From contig JAKUTK010000051.1 of the NCBI GenBank assembly GCA_022448005.1, positions 1 to 38,203 on the forward strand: DNA of 38,203 nt, written 5' to 3'. The stretch is from Pseudomonas sp. (GTDB lineage: Bacteria; Pseudomonadota; Gammaproteobacteria; Pseudomonadales; Pseudomonadaceae). This document shows positions 1 through 8,496 of the stretch, piece after piece (the first letter of the stretch is position 1; each line of letters starts with the position of its first letter). Under the pieces are notes generated by a model. It saw nothing but the letters and a program-made list of their open reading frames with translations, searched no databases and was not told the origin of the DNA. A program made the position numbers and the translations under genes.

Positions 1-3
1 CGA

Positions 4-35
4 AAAATGCCCGTATCTCACGATACGGGCATTTT
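4..35 (-). terminator. Rho-independent terminator downstream of glnA
   Basis: A perfect 14-bp inverted repeat (4-17 with 22-35) encloses a 4-nt loop (TCAC). Read on the minus strand it ends in five T residues and lies about 75 nt beyond the glnA stop codon. The plus-strand reading also ends in a T run, so it may work in both directions. Confidence 0.9.
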
Positions 36-108
36 CTCTAACCACCGTTCAGACCGCTAGGTTTTCACACAGTCTGCGAAGGAGGCCTTTTCTGTCACAC
101 GGACTGGC

Positions 109-1515
109 TTAGACGCTGTAGTACAGGTCGTATTCCAGCGGGTGAACGAAGGTGCGGACCTTGATTTCTTCCTCGCTCTTCAGCTCGAGGTAAGCATCGA
201 TGAAGTCATCGGAGAACACGCCGCCCTTGGTCAGGAACGCGCGGCCCTTGTCGAGCTCTTCCAGGGCTTCCTTCAGGCTGCCGCAAACCTGCGGGATCAG
301 CTTGCCTTCTTCCGGCGGCAGATCGTAGAGGTTCTTGTCAGCGGCATCGCCAGGGTGAATCTTGTTCTGGATGCCGTCCAGGCCAGCCATCAGCAGTGCG
401 GCGAAGCACAGGTAAGGGTTGGCAGCCGGATCCGGGAAGCGCGCTTCAATACGGCGGGCTTTCGGGCTAGAAACGTAAGGAATACGGATCGAGGCGGAAC
501 GGTTACGAGCCGAGTAGGCCAGCATGACCGGTGCTTCGAAGCCCGGAACCAGGCGCTTGTAGGAGTTGGTCGACGGGTTGGTGAAGCCGTTCAGAGCCTT
601 ACCATGCTTGATGATGCCGCCGATGAAGTACAGAGCGGTCTCGGACAGGCCGGCATAGCCTTCGCCCGCGAAGGTGTTCTTGCCGTCCTTGGAGATCGAC
701 ATGTGCACGTGCATGCCCGAACCGTTGTCGCCATACAGCGGCTTCGGCATGAAGGTGGCGGTCTTGCCGTAGACGTCAGCCACGTTGTGCACGCAGTACT
801 TCAGGGTCTGAACTTCGTCAGCCTTGTTGACCAGCGTGTTGAACTTGACGCCGATTTCGTTCTGGCCAGCAGTCGCCACTTCGTGGTGGTGCACTTCGAC
901 GACCAGGCCCATTTCTTCCATGGCGTTGCACATGGCAGTACGGATTTCGTGGTCGTGGTCGCACGGCGGAACGGGGAAATAACCGCCCTTGACGGCTGGG
1001 CGGTGGCCCTTGTTGCCGCCTTCGACGTCCTGGTCAGTCATCCAGGAGCCTTGCTCGGAGTAGATCTTGAACATCGAGCCGGAGATGTCGGACTTGAATT
1101 TGACTTGGTCGAAGATGAAGAACTCAGGCTCCGGGCCGACGAATACGGTGTCGCCGATACCGGTGGACTTGAGGAACTCCTCGGCGCGCTTGGCGATGGA
1201 GCGCGGGTCGCGGTCGTAGCGCTGCATGGTGCTCGGCTCGACGATGTCGCAGACCAGAATCAGGGTCGGCTCTTCGGTGAACGGATCCAGTACGGCAGTT
1301 TCATCGACCGGCATCAGGATCATGTCGGAGGCTTCGATGCCCTTCCAGCCATGGATGGACGAGCCGTCGAACATCTTGCCGTGCTCGAAGAAGTCTTCAT
1401 CGTGGGCGTCGCGCGCCGGAACGGTCACGTGATGCTGCTTGCCCTTGGTGTCGGTGAAGCGCAGATCAATCCACTTCACATCGTAATCTTTGATCAGTTG
1501 AAGCGACTTCGACAT
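109..1515 (-). CDS. glnA: Type I glutamine synthetase (GSI-beta)
   Basis: Makes glutamine from glutamate, ammonia and ATP in the cytoplasm as a dodecamer; it is the main entry point for nitrogen assimilation. The 468-residue length is normal for bacterial GSI. Visible signatures are the N-terminal beta-grasp domain with MFDGSSI (48-54), the ATP/metal segment around GPEPEFF (127-133), the NGSGMHVH block (264-271) and the adenylylation loop KNLYDLP, with the regulated tyrosine at position 397. That Tyr marks it as the GSI-beta type controlled by GlnE. The ATG at 1515 is preceded by GGAGAG with suitable spacing. Upstream lie a sigma-54 promoter and two NtrC-like dyads, and downstream a terminator, so it forms its own transcription unit. 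The divergent neighbour is thiI. Identification is firm. Confidence 0.98.
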   Translation of the reverse strand: MSKSLQLIKDYDVKWIDLRFTDTKGKQHHVTVPARDAHDEDFFEHGKMFDGSSIHGWKGIEASDMILMPVDETAVLDPFTEEPTLILVCDIVEPSTMQRYDRDPRSIAKRAEEFLKSTGIGDTVFVGPEPEFFIFDQVKFKSDISGSMFKIYSEQGSWMTDQDVEGGNKGHRPAVKGGYFPVPPCDHDHEIRTAMCNAMEEMGLVVEVHHHEVATAGQNEIGVKFNTLVNKADEVQTLKYCVHNVADVYGKTATFMPKPLYGDNGSGMHVHMSISKDGKNTFAGEGYAGLSETALYFIGGIIKHGKALNGFTNPSTNSYKRLVPGFEAPVMLAYSARNRSASIRIPYVSSPKARRIEARFPDPAANPYLCFAALLMAGLDGIQNKIHPGDAADKNLYDLPPEEGKLIPQVCGSLKEALEELDKGRAFLTKGGVFSDDFIDAYLELKSEEEIKVRTFVHPLEYDLYYSV

Positions 1516-1617
1516 GGTGCTCTCCAGGTGGTGGAAGCGTTGACAGATATGCTTCCGGAATCTAGGGGGTGAAGCCGAGCGGGCGATACTCCGTCAAGGC
1601 GACCTGCCTCACAAGGG

Positions 1618-1633
1618 AGCAAATTGCATGCCA
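1618..1633 (-). promoter_or_regulatory. Sigma-54 (RpoN) promoter of glnA
   Basis: On the minus strand the sequence reads TGGCATG-CAAT-TTGCT, matching the -24/-12 consensus TGGCACG-N4-TTGCW at all but one fixed position. Both the GG and GC dinucleotides are present with correct spacing. The predicted transcript would start near 1607, about 90 nt before the glnA ATG. Nitrogen-regulated sigma-54 transcription of glnA is established in enteric bacteria and Pseudomonas. Confidence 0.85.
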
Positions 1634-1717
1634 GTGCTCCGAGATGGTTCCGGTTGGGTTTGCAGGGGCCGTTTGGTGTGTTTGCTGCCATTTGTTGGCG
1701 CTGCTCTCAGATGTTTG

Positions 1718-1734
1718 TGCGCTAAAGTGGTGCA
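1718..1734 (-). promoter_or_regulatory. NtrC-like binding site, promoter-proximal
   Basis: A 17-nt element whose plus-strand sequence starts TGC and ends TGGTGCA; it resembles the NtrC dyad TGCACC-A-N3-TGGTGCA with a well conserved right half. It lies about 100 nt upstream of the glnA sigma-54 promoter, a normal distance for an enhancer-binding protein. Its start is 31 nt (three helical turns) from that of the next site. Confidence 0.65.
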
Positions 1735-1748
1735 GATAGCTGCGTCAG

Positions 1749-1765
1749 CGTTCCATATTGGTGCA
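1749..1765 (-). promoter_or_regulatory. NtrC-like binding site, promoter-distal
   Basis: A second 17-nt match to the NtrC dyad, with 11 of 14 fixed positions agreeing, including CCA in the left half and TGGTGCA in the right half. Its phasing of 31 nt relative to the first site places both on the same DNA face, as expected for cooperative NtrC oligomerisation. Confidence 0.65.
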
Positions 1766-1862
1766 AAGCTAGGCTGCCCGATAAAACTGACTAAAGCTTG
1801 ATCAAATTCCGATATACTCCGCCCCCCTCTTTTCACGCCATGCTGGCGCTGCGCTGTTTTCC

Positions 1863-3317
1863 ATGAAGCTGATCGTCAAGGTTTTCCCCGAAATCACCAT
1901 CAAGAGCCCGCCGGTACGTAAGGGCTTCATTCGTCAATTGGCGAAGAACATCCGTACCGTGCTGCGCGACCTCGATCCCGAATTGCGGGTGGAAGGGGTG
2001 TGGGACAACGTTGAGGTTGAAACCGCGCTCAGCGACGCGAAAACCCTGCAGCAGATGATTGAGCGCCTGCGTTGCACGCCGGGCATCGCCCATTGCCTGG
2101 AAGTGCACGAGTACCCGCTGGGCGATCTGGATGACATCCTCGCCAAGTGCAAGGCGCACTATGCTGACCGTCTGCCGGGCAAGATCTTCGCCGTGCGCTG
2201 CAAGCGAGCTGGAAAGCACTCATTCAGCTCGATGGATGTGGAGCGATATGTTGGCAGCGAGCTTCGCCAACAGTGTGACGCTGCGGGCATCTCGCTCAAA
2301 AAACCGGAAGTCGAAGTGCGGATGGAAATCCGCGACCAGCGCCTGTTTGTCGTGCATGCGCAGCATGACGGCATTGGCGGCTATCCGCTGGGCGCACTTG
2401 AGCAATCACTGGTGCTGATGTCCGGCGGTTTCGATTCTACCGTGGCGGCCTATCAGATGATGCGCCGAGGGCTGATGACGCATTTCTGCTTCTTCAACCT
2501 GGGCGGCCGCGCCCATGAGCTGGGCGTGATGGAAGTTGCCCACTATTTATGGAAGAAGTACGGCAGTTCGCACCGGGTACTGTTTATCAGTGTTCCCTTC
2601 GAGGAAGTGGTCGGTGAGATCCTTGACAAAGTCGACGATAGCCAAATGGGTGTTGTGCTGAAGCGCATGATGCTGCGGGTGTCGACCCAGATTGCTGAGC
2701 GGCTGCACATCGACGCCCTGGTCACTGGCGAGGCCATTTCCCAGGTTTCCAGCCAGACTCTGCCGAACTTGTCGGTGATCGATTCCGCCACTGACATGTT
2801 GGTGCTGCGGCCGCTGATCGCCAGTCACAAGCAGGACATCATCGACACCGCCTTCGAGATAGGCACCGCCGAGTTCGCCAAGAACATGCCCGAATACTGT
2901 GGCGTGATTTCGAAGAACCCGACGACCAAGGCCAAGCGCTACCGCATCGAACATGAAGAAAAACAGTTCGACATGGCGGTGCTCGAGCGAGCCATGGCGA
3001 ACACGCGCCAGGTGGCCATTGATCGAGTGATCGACGAGCTGGGCCAGGATTTGCAAGTTGAAGAAGTCATCGAGGCGAGCGCCGGGCAGGTAGTGCTAGA
3101 CATCCGCCACCCTGACCTCGCCGAGGACGAACCTCTGCAACTGCAGGGCATCGAAGTGCATACGCTGCCGTTCTATGCGCTGAACAACCGCTTCAAGGAG
3201 CTGGATGAGAACCGCCAGTACCTGCTGTACTGCGATAAAGGTGTCATGAGCCGCCTGCATGCTCATCATTTGTTGAGCGAGGGGCATGTCAATGTGCGCG
3301 TTTATCGTCCGAGCTAA
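1863..3317 (+). CDS. thiI: tRNA 4-thiouridine sulfurtransferase / thiamine sulfur carrier enzyme ThiI
   Basis: Adenylates U8 of tRNA and transfers sulfur to make 4-thiouridine; in many bacteria it also supplies sulfur for the thiamine thiazole. At 484 residues it is the long enterobacterial-type form. An N-terminal ferredoxin-like/THUMP region (about 1-165) is followed by the PP-loop SGGFDS (187-192). Cys346 sits in EYCGVIS, and a C-terminal rhodanese domain carries the persulfide Cys457 in YCDKG. Both cysteines of the relay are therefore present. The ATG at 1863 has no clear ribosome binding site; it overlaps by ATGA an 8-codon open frame at 1840-1866. A TATACT at about 1813-1818 may be the -10 element. 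Divergent from glnA and followed by typA. Confidence 0.96.
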   Translation: MKLIVKVFPEITIKSPPVRKGFIRQLAKNIRTVLRDLDPELRVEGVWDNVEVETALSDAKTLQQMIERLRCTPGIAHCLEVHEYPLGDLDDILAKCKAHYADRLPGKIFAVRCKRAGKHSFSSMDVERYVGSELRQQCDAAGISLKKPEVEVRMEIRDQRLFVVHAQHDGIGGYPLGALEQSLVLMSGGFDSTVAAYQMMRRGLMTHFCFFNLGGRAHELGVMEVAHYLWKKYGSSHRVLFISVPFEEVVGEILDKVDDSQMGVVLKRMMLRVSTQIAERLHIDALVTGEAISQVSSQTLPNLSVIDSATDMLVLRPLIASHKQDIIDTAFEIGTAEFAKNMPEYCGVISKNPTTKAKRYRIEHEEKQFDMAVLERAMANTRQVAIDRVIDELGQDLQVEEVIEASAGQVVLDIRHPDLAEDEPLQLQGIEVHTLPFYALNNRFKELDENRQYLLYCDKGVMSRLHAHHLLSEGHVNVRVYRPS

Positions 3318-3426
3318 ACAGCCCGGCCTGCTGGGCGGCAGTATCCGCCACCGCCCTCCCGACCCGCTTCGCGGCTGAATTGCTGCGACACGTCGTTAAC
3401 GAACTTTTCTTAATCCGATTTTTCGC

Positions 3427-3463
3427 GTTGGGCCGCTCGATGCATTTGCCGAGCAGCCCCAAC
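3427..3463 (+). promoter_or_regulatory. Stem-loop in the typA leader
   Basis: GTTGGG (3427-3432) pairs with CCCAAC (3458-3463), and GCTCG (3435-3439) pairs with CGAGC (3450-3454), giving an 11-bp interrupted stem with a 10-nt loop. It ends 20 nt before the GTG start of typA. There is no U tract after it, so it is not an obvious terminator. Its position suggests an mRNA structure affecting translation; that role is inference. Confidence 0.4.
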
Positions 3464-3483
3464 CCAACCACGAGACCACTACT

Positions 3484-5304
3484 GTGATCGATAATCTACG
3501 TAACATCGCCATCATTGCTCACGTTGACCATGGCAAAACTACCCTGGTCGACAAGCTCCTGCGTCAGTCCGGCACTCTGGAGCGCGGCGAGCTTAACGAC
3601 GAGCGCGTGATGGACTCCAATGACCAAGAAAAAGAGCGCGGGATCACCATCCTGGCCAAGAACACCGCTATTCGCTGGAACGATTACCGCATCAACATCG
3701 TCGACACCCCCGGCCACGCCGACTTCGGCGGTGAAGTAGAGCGCGTGATGTCGATGGTCGACTCCGTGCTGCTGCTGGTCGATGCTCAAGACGGCCCGAT
3801 GCCGCAAACCCGCTTCGTGACCAAGAAGGCCTTCGAAGCCGGCCTGCGTCCGATCGTGGTGATCAACAAGGTCGACCGTCCCGGCGCGCGTCCTGACTGG
3901 GTGCTGGATCAGATCTTCGACCTGTTCGACAACCTCGGAGCTACCGAAGACCAGCTGGACTTCCAGGTCGTCTACGCCTCGGCCCTGAACGGCATCGCCG
4001 GTCTGGATCACACCGACATGGCCGAAGACATGACCCCGCTGTACCAGGCGATTGTTGACCACGTACCCGCTCCGAAGGTCGACATCGACGGCCCGTTCCA
4101 GATGCAGATTTCAGCTCTGGACTACAACAGCTTCCTCGGCATTATCGGCGTAGGCCGTATCGCCCGTGGTCGCGTCAAGCCCAACACCCCGGTTACCGCC
4201 ATCGACATGCATGGCAAGAAGCGTAACGGCCGTATCCTCAAGCTCATGGGTCACCACGGTCTGCACCGTGTTGACGTCGAAGAAGCTACTGCTGGCGACA
4301 TCGTCTGCATCAGTGGTATGGATGAACTGTTCATCTCCGACACCCTGTGCGACCAGAACAACGTCGAAGCGATGAAGCCGCTGACCGTCGACGAGCCGAC
4401 CGTTTCCATGACCTTCCAGGTCAATGACTCGCCGTTCTGCGGCAAGGAAGGCAAGTTCGTCACCAGCCGTAACATCAAGGACCGTCTGGACAAAGAGCTG
4501 CTGTACAACGTGGCGCTGCGCGTTGAAGAAGGCGACTCGGCTGACAAGTTCAAGGTTTCCGGCCGTGGTGAGCTGCACCTGTCGGTACTGATCGAGAACA
4601 TGCGCCGCGAAGGCTTCGAGATGGGCGTAGGCCGTCCTGAAGTGATCATTCGTGAAGTCGATGGCGCCAAGCACGAGCCGTTCGAGAACGTCACCATCGA
4701 CATCCCTGAAGAAGCGCAGGGCAAGGTCATGGAAGAAATGGGCCTGCGTAAGGGTGACCTGAGCAACATGGTGCCGGATGGCAAAGGCCGTGTTCGCCTG
4801 GAATACAACATCCCGGCCCGTGGTCTGATCGGTTTCCGTAACCAGTTCCTGACCATCACCAACGGCGCCGGCATCCTGACCTCGATCTTCGACCGTTACG
4901 ACGTGATGAAGTCCGGCCACATGTCCGGCCGCCAGAACGGCGTACTGGTATCGATCGATACCGGCAAGGCGCTGACCTATTCCCTGGAAACCCTGCAAGC
5001 GCGCGGCAAGCTGTTCGTCGAGCACGGCCAGGAAATCTACAACGGTCAGATCGTCGGCCTGAACAGCCGCGACAACGACATGGGCGTTAACCCAACCAAG
5101 GGCAAGAAGCTCGACAACATGCGCGCTTCGGGCAAGGACGAAACCATCGCCCTGGTTCCGCCGGTTCGCTTCACTCTGGAGCAGGCGCTGGAATTCATCC
5201 AGGACGACGAGCTGTGCGAAGTGACCCCGAAGTCGATTCGTCTTCGCAAGAAGATCCTCGACGAAGGCGAGCGCAACCGCGCTGCGAAGAAAGCCAAGGC
5301 GTGA
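3484..5304 (+). CDS. typA: Ribosome-associated translational GTPase TypA/BipA
   Basis: A translational GTPase related to EF-G that acts in 50S ribosome assembly and in growth at low temperature and under stress. The 606-residue protein shows all the G motifs: AHVDHGKTT (G1, about 12-20), a switch I region with [13 protein letters not shown] (G3) and [10 protein letters not shown] (G4). EF-G-like domains and the BipA-specific C-terminal domain follow. The start is GTG at 3484; the encoded N-terminus [17 protein letters not shown] fits the family start. No convincing Shine-Dalgarno is visible, and a stem-loop lies immediately upstream. It is followed by a strong terminator. Gene order glnA-thiI-typA matches P. 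aeruginosa from memory. Confidence 0.97.
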   Translation: MIDNLRNIAIIAHVDHGKTTLVDKLLRQSGTLERGELNDERVMDSNDQEKERGITILAKNTAIRWNDYRINIVDTPGHADFGGEVERVMSMVDSVLLLVDAQDGPMPQTRFVTKKAFEAGLRPIVVINKVDRPGARPDWVLDQIFDLFDNLGATEDQLDFQVVYASALNGIAGLDHTDMAEDMTPLYQAIVDHVPAPKVDIDGPFQMQISALDYNSFLGIIGVGRIARGRVKPNTPVTAIDMHGKKRNGRILKLMGHHGLHRVDVEEATAGDIVCISGMDELFISDTLCDQNNVEAMKPLTVDEPTVSMTFQVNDSPFCGKEGKFVTSRNIKDRLDKELLYNVALRVEEGDSADKFKVSGRGELHLSVLIENMRREGFEMGVGRPEVIIREVDGAKHEPFENVTIDIPEEAQGKVMEEMGLRKGDLSNMVPDGKGRVRLEYNIPARGLIGFRNQFLTITNGAGILTSIFDRYDVMKSGHMSGRQNGVLVSIDTGKALTYSLETLQARGKLFVEHGQEIYNGQIVGLNSRDNDMGVNPTKGKKLDNMRASGKDETIALVPPVRFTLEQALEFIQDDELCEVTPKSIRLRKKILDEGERNRAAKKAKA

Positions 5305-5322
5305 TCTAAGCCTAGCTGACTA

Positions 5323-5358
5323 AAAGCCCCCGCCGGCGAGAGCCGACGGGGGCTTTTT
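5323..5358 (+). terminator. Rho-independent terminator after typA
   Basis: A GC-rich hairpin (GCCCCCG/CGGGGGC plus CGGC/GCCG with one mismatch and a GAGA tetraloop) runs into TTTTT, about 20 nt after the typA stop codon. Confidence 0.9.
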
Positions 5359-5733
5359 CGTTGCCGCAACTCAGGCGCGCAGCCTGTTAGCCTTCATCGG
5401 TTGATGCCGCGCGCATCGGTTATCTACTGGCTCAATCGCTTAGCTACTCGTAGTAAGTTTACCGCGGGCTACGCTCGAACCCTGTCTCGACATTCGCTTG
5501 GTGTTTGGGCGCCAGCAGCAATTGCAGCCTCGCCGGCGATACGGCTGGCGGTGCCGACCAGCTTCAGCTAATCGATCACCCCGGCGCCGCCCACACGAGC
5601 CATATGGTTACTGGCGGCCGCTCCGCCCATAGCTATATACGCTATTAGCAAAAGCGCCAGAATAATAAAGGTGTTTCTCAGTTGTTAGCAGCAAATAGTT
5701 ATGACAGGGAATAATTTAAAAGGTGTGAATTGT
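5359..5733. other. Gene-poor junction between typA and the T6SS locus
   Basis: About 375 bp with no convincing complete gene. Composition shifts from GC-rich to AT-rich near 5640. On the minus strand one frame is open from 5684 to 5469 except for a single TAG at 5568-5570. Its translation starts with a hydrophobic run (FIILALLLIAYIAMGG) and continues with an Ala/Gly-rich part, but it lacks a good start codon and ribosome binding site. It could be the remnant of a small membrane-protein gene or chance. No terminator was recognised for the minus-strand T6SS transcript. Confidence 0.4.
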
Positions 5734-6132
5734 TCATATATCTGGAGCGATACCGTCCAAATAGTCAGCCCTATTGTTACTCATCCTCGAAATGCAATTA
5801 TCAGTCGTTACTTTATGCGCTTCTGTGGTTTCTTCTATTTCGAAAGCTTCCATTTTGCAGTCGGCATCTCGCAGTTTGATCCAGTGCTGCTGCGCTTCTT
5901 TAACAACGGAGATGTATTGATCCGCCAGTGAGGGCATTCTTTCGAACTGCTGCCGGATACGTCCCAAAGTTGCCTTATACGAAGTGTTCAAGATCTTATC
6001 TGACAGATCTTTTCTATATGCTGCACACTGCGCGACTTGCTGGGACAGCTCAATGTTTTCACACGGATTTGACAGGGTATCGCTGAACGCAGGAGGCACA
6101 AGAAATAAAAACATAAACGGAAATTTTTTCAT
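5734..6132 (-). CDS. LprI/DUF1311-family periplasmic protein, likely immunity protein to the adjacent muramidase effector
   Basis: A 132-residue exported protein. The first 17 or so residues (MKKFPFMFLFLVPPAFS) form a signal peptide without a lipobox. The mature part has the cysteine pattern of the LprI/DUF1311 lysozyme-inhibitor-like family: an early NPCENIELSQQVAQC, a helical middle and a late WIKLRDADC followed by DNC. Members of this family include lysozyme inhibitors. The gene begins 10 nt after the stop of a T6SS effector whose C-terminal domain looks like lysozyme, so I infer that it protects the producer's periplasm. It is clearly richer in A/T than the T6SS core genes, suggesting acquisition together with the toxin domain. 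Last gene of the minus-strand cluster. Confidence 0.78.
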   Translation of the reverse strand: MKKFPFMFLFLVPPAFSDTLSNPCENIELSQQVAQCAAYRKDLSDKILNTSYKATLGRIRQQFERMPSLADQYISVVKEAQQHWIKLRDADCKMEAFEIEETTEAHKVTTDNCISRMSNNRADYLDGIAPDI

Positions 6133-6142
6133 ACTGTATGCC

Positions 6143-8446
6143 CTAATTATTCCTGAGGTAGCGAGCTCTGTTTCGCCCTGGCTCGTACTGGCTGATCGCA
6201 GGCGTATTTTCTATATAGCGTATCAACTGATCCTTGTCGTTTCTCATCCCGGCTTTCATTGGATTTGGCCCTTTTGTGAAGCCTTGATACACGAAGTCTA
6301 CCAGCACATCTCTAATGACCTGATCTAGGGAGCTCCAGTCTGTTCGTTCAGGCTCGCTCTCTGTCCAGCGATCATAATTGGCGATGGCCCGTTCTATGTA
6401 GTCTGGATAGATCTCATTAAAGAGATTGATTTCCTGCTCGGAGCTAATTTCGCCAATGATTGTCTTGTTGCTGACTACGAATTGCTGCGCAGCAGTTCCT
6501 TTTTTGCCATAGGCCTGAGCAATCTTTGTCGCCTGATCGTGCGCGATTCCGGCATTTTTCATATGATCATGAATTTCTGACTCAGTTCTGAAACCCATGT
6601 CGTAGCCACGCCCCAACGTAACTCCTGAAAGCTCGTTCCCTGGCCAGTGGATAACACGACTGAAAAACGGAGATGAAGGAATATTATTCCCTTCAGCATC
6701 AAATGTGATCCGCCCCTCTCTGATAGTAGGTTCAACCCTAGCCGCTGTATTGAAAGTTCCAATGAAAGTTAGCGGCTGCAGGTGCCATGCTGCCCCGTCC
6801 GCGTTAACGTAAGCCTTATCGGCGACATCTTCCCACCAGCTTAACTTCTCAATTCGCTGCTTCTCCGCCTCCCAAACCAGGTTGGGTTGTCCAAGTTCTT
6901 CCGCCAAGAGAGGATCAAGCTCATTCCACTTGCCCTGGTTCCAGAACCACTCGCTTGCATATTTGGCAACCAGTTGGCCAAGCACTTGAGCGTGCCAAGG
7001 CCTGGTCAGCGCTGCTTGGATTTCAGCGCTGGTTAATACGTCATCTCTATCGGTATCGACGATATCGTAGAGTCGAGCGAGCGTTACGATTGGGCCGCCA
7101 TCGGCTTTGCTGATCTGCGCCCGGTAGTTGTCCTGTTCGTCTGCGCTTAGCAGGCCTCTGGCATTGAACGCGTGGGCGAGCTTTTCGACGGGCGTTCCGG
7201 TTTCCTCGATGCATTGGAAACCTTCCCACTCCCATGGGCTGTGGCGGGTGGTGATCAACTCCTGCTCGGCGAGCCAGCCGTCGATGGGGTTGCCGTTAGC
7301 GTCGGTGAACAGGCCGTCCAACCGCCACCAGTGCGTAGCAATGCCAGCGTCATCCTTGGCTTGGATCTTACGCGAGGTTGGCAGTCCATCGAGCAAGCTC
7401 TGCGGAATGATCAGGTCGACGCCAATCTGCACGCCTTGGTCGCTTAACTTGGGTGGGTTATCGCCATTGATGTCGTCTCGGTGCGCGATCAGCTTGCTAG
7501 CACCTTTGTAGACTTTGAGTAGTGTTTTCTGGGCCTCAGGCAAGCGGCTGGCCCAGGCGCGGCTTTGGGCGATGAAAGCGGGCACATCGTCGCAGCTGAA
7601 CAGTTCGACATGGACCATGTGCTGAGCAGCGCTGTCGTGGTTCTGATACATACCCGGATGGCCAATCAGTTCACCGGCCTTGATCGGCAACCCGTTCTCA
7701 AGAACGATGACTTTTCCGTATTCAGCTGGCTCGCTCAGCGGTTTGAGAAAACTGGTGAATACATAACCGGGCAGTTGCCCCTCATCGTCTGCTGCCAAGG
7801 CGGGATGTGCCGTCCCGCTGACGATGCTGACCAGCTTGCTGAACTCACCTTCTGCCGTGCCGATGGTGATCTCGGCGCCCTTGGGCAGCTGGGACAGCCG
7901 GGTGGCGTTCTTGCTCGGACCTGCGCGTACGCCCAGGCCGTCGCTCTCCGTGTTCACGGTATATCGCTTGGTTTCCCAAAAGGCGGGGCGCTGCAGGTCC
8001 GGTTGCGCTTGGTAGCCTGCCCAATCTAGCAAGTGCATGTACAGGCTATAGAGGTTCAGACTTGGAGGAGTCGGGCCTTCGGTGACGGTGCCATCAGCGT
8101 TGCGCAGCGGTGGCGGCTGAAGCTTATGCTTCACCAGGACGAACCCCGTAGAGAACGGGGCGCGTTTGATCAGAGGTATCTCGTCGATGAATTCACTGAC
8201 CGGGTAACGTTCGTCGATACGGTAGGCGATCACCTCTCCGTCGGCCATGCAGCGTACGCTCGACTGATCGAAAAACGGCGCCGTGCCTTCGTCGAAGTGC
8301 ACGCCGCCGTGCCATAGGCCGTTTTCGCCGGTCGGGTAGTAGCCGCCCTTGGCGTTAGCCATGTGAGTCATGAGTTGTAGCGAGTTGCTGTCCGGCGTCC
8401 TGCTTGGGAAGGGGAGCGCCCAGCTGATCGGTTTGCTTTCGGCCAT
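6143..8446 (-). CDS. VgrG-linked T6SS effector: predicted M23-like peptidase/amidase plus lysozyme-like domain
   Basis: A 767-residue protein with no signal peptide, encoded 50 nt after a vgrG. Residues 40-140 resemble the first half of an M23/LytM metallopeptidase: HGGVHFD (46-52), DGEVIAYR (69-76) and LYSLYMHLL (132-140). A bacterial SH3-like region (about 162-236) then intervenes, and the M23 fold seems to resume with GELIGHPG (258-265) and HMVHVELF (276-283). A second SH3-like region lies near 335-400. A canonical EF-hand loop follows (D464, D466, D468, E475). The C-terminus (about 570-767) resembles pesticin/phage-lysozyme muramidases, with SGVTLGRGYDMG at 607-618. Predicted to cut both peptide and glycan bonds of peptidoglycan in the target periplasm. 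The overall plan recalls dual amidase-lysozyme effectors such as Aeromonas TseP. Domain calls are from motif reading only. Confidence 0.8.
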   Translation of the reverse strand: MAESKPISWALPFPSRTPDSNSLQLMTHMANAKGGYYPTGENGLWHGGVHFDEGTAPFFDQSSVRCMADGEVIAYRIDERYPVSEFIDEIPLIKRAPFSTGFVLVKHKLQPPPLRNADGTVTEGPTPPSLNLYSLYMHLLDWAGYQAQPDLQRPAFWETKRYTVNTESDGLGVRAGPSKNATRLSQLPKGAEITIGTAEGEFSKLVSIVSGTAHPALAADDEGQLPGYVFTSFLKPLSEPAEYGKVIVLENGLPIKAGELIGHPGMYQNHDSAAQHMVHVELFSCDDVPAFIAQSRAWASRLPEAQKTLLKVYKGASKLIAHRDDINGDNPPKLSDQGVQIGVDLIIPQSLLDGLPTSRKIQAKDDAGIATHWWRLDGLFTDANGNPIDGWLAEQELITTRHSPWEWEGFQCIEETGTPVEKLAHAFNARGLLSADEQDNYRAQISKADGGPIVTLARLYDIVDTDRDDVLTSAEIQAALTRPWHAQVLGQLVAKYASEWFWNQGKWNELDPLLAEELGQPNLVWEAEKQRIEKLSWWEDVADKAYVNADGAAWHLQPLTFIGTFNTAARVEPTIREGRITFDAEGNNIPSSPFFSRVIHWPGNELSGVTLGRGYDMGFRTESEIHDHMKNAGIAHDQATKIAQAYGKKGTAAQQFVVSNKTIIGEISSEQEINLFNEIYPDYIERAIANYDRWTESEPERTDWSSLDQVIRDVLVDFVYQGFTKGPNPMKAGMRNDKDQLIRYIENTPAISQYEPGRNRARYLRNN

Positions 8447-8496
8447 GTCTGATACGTCCTGTTCATGGGCTGCCTGACAGACAGCCTGTCCTTGTC

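Noticed and set aside
142..1572. Long plus-strand open frame opposite glnA (476 codons)
   Set aside because: It is antisense to a clear glutamine synthetase gene; the composition reflects the GC-rich third positions of glnA, and the product resembles no protein.
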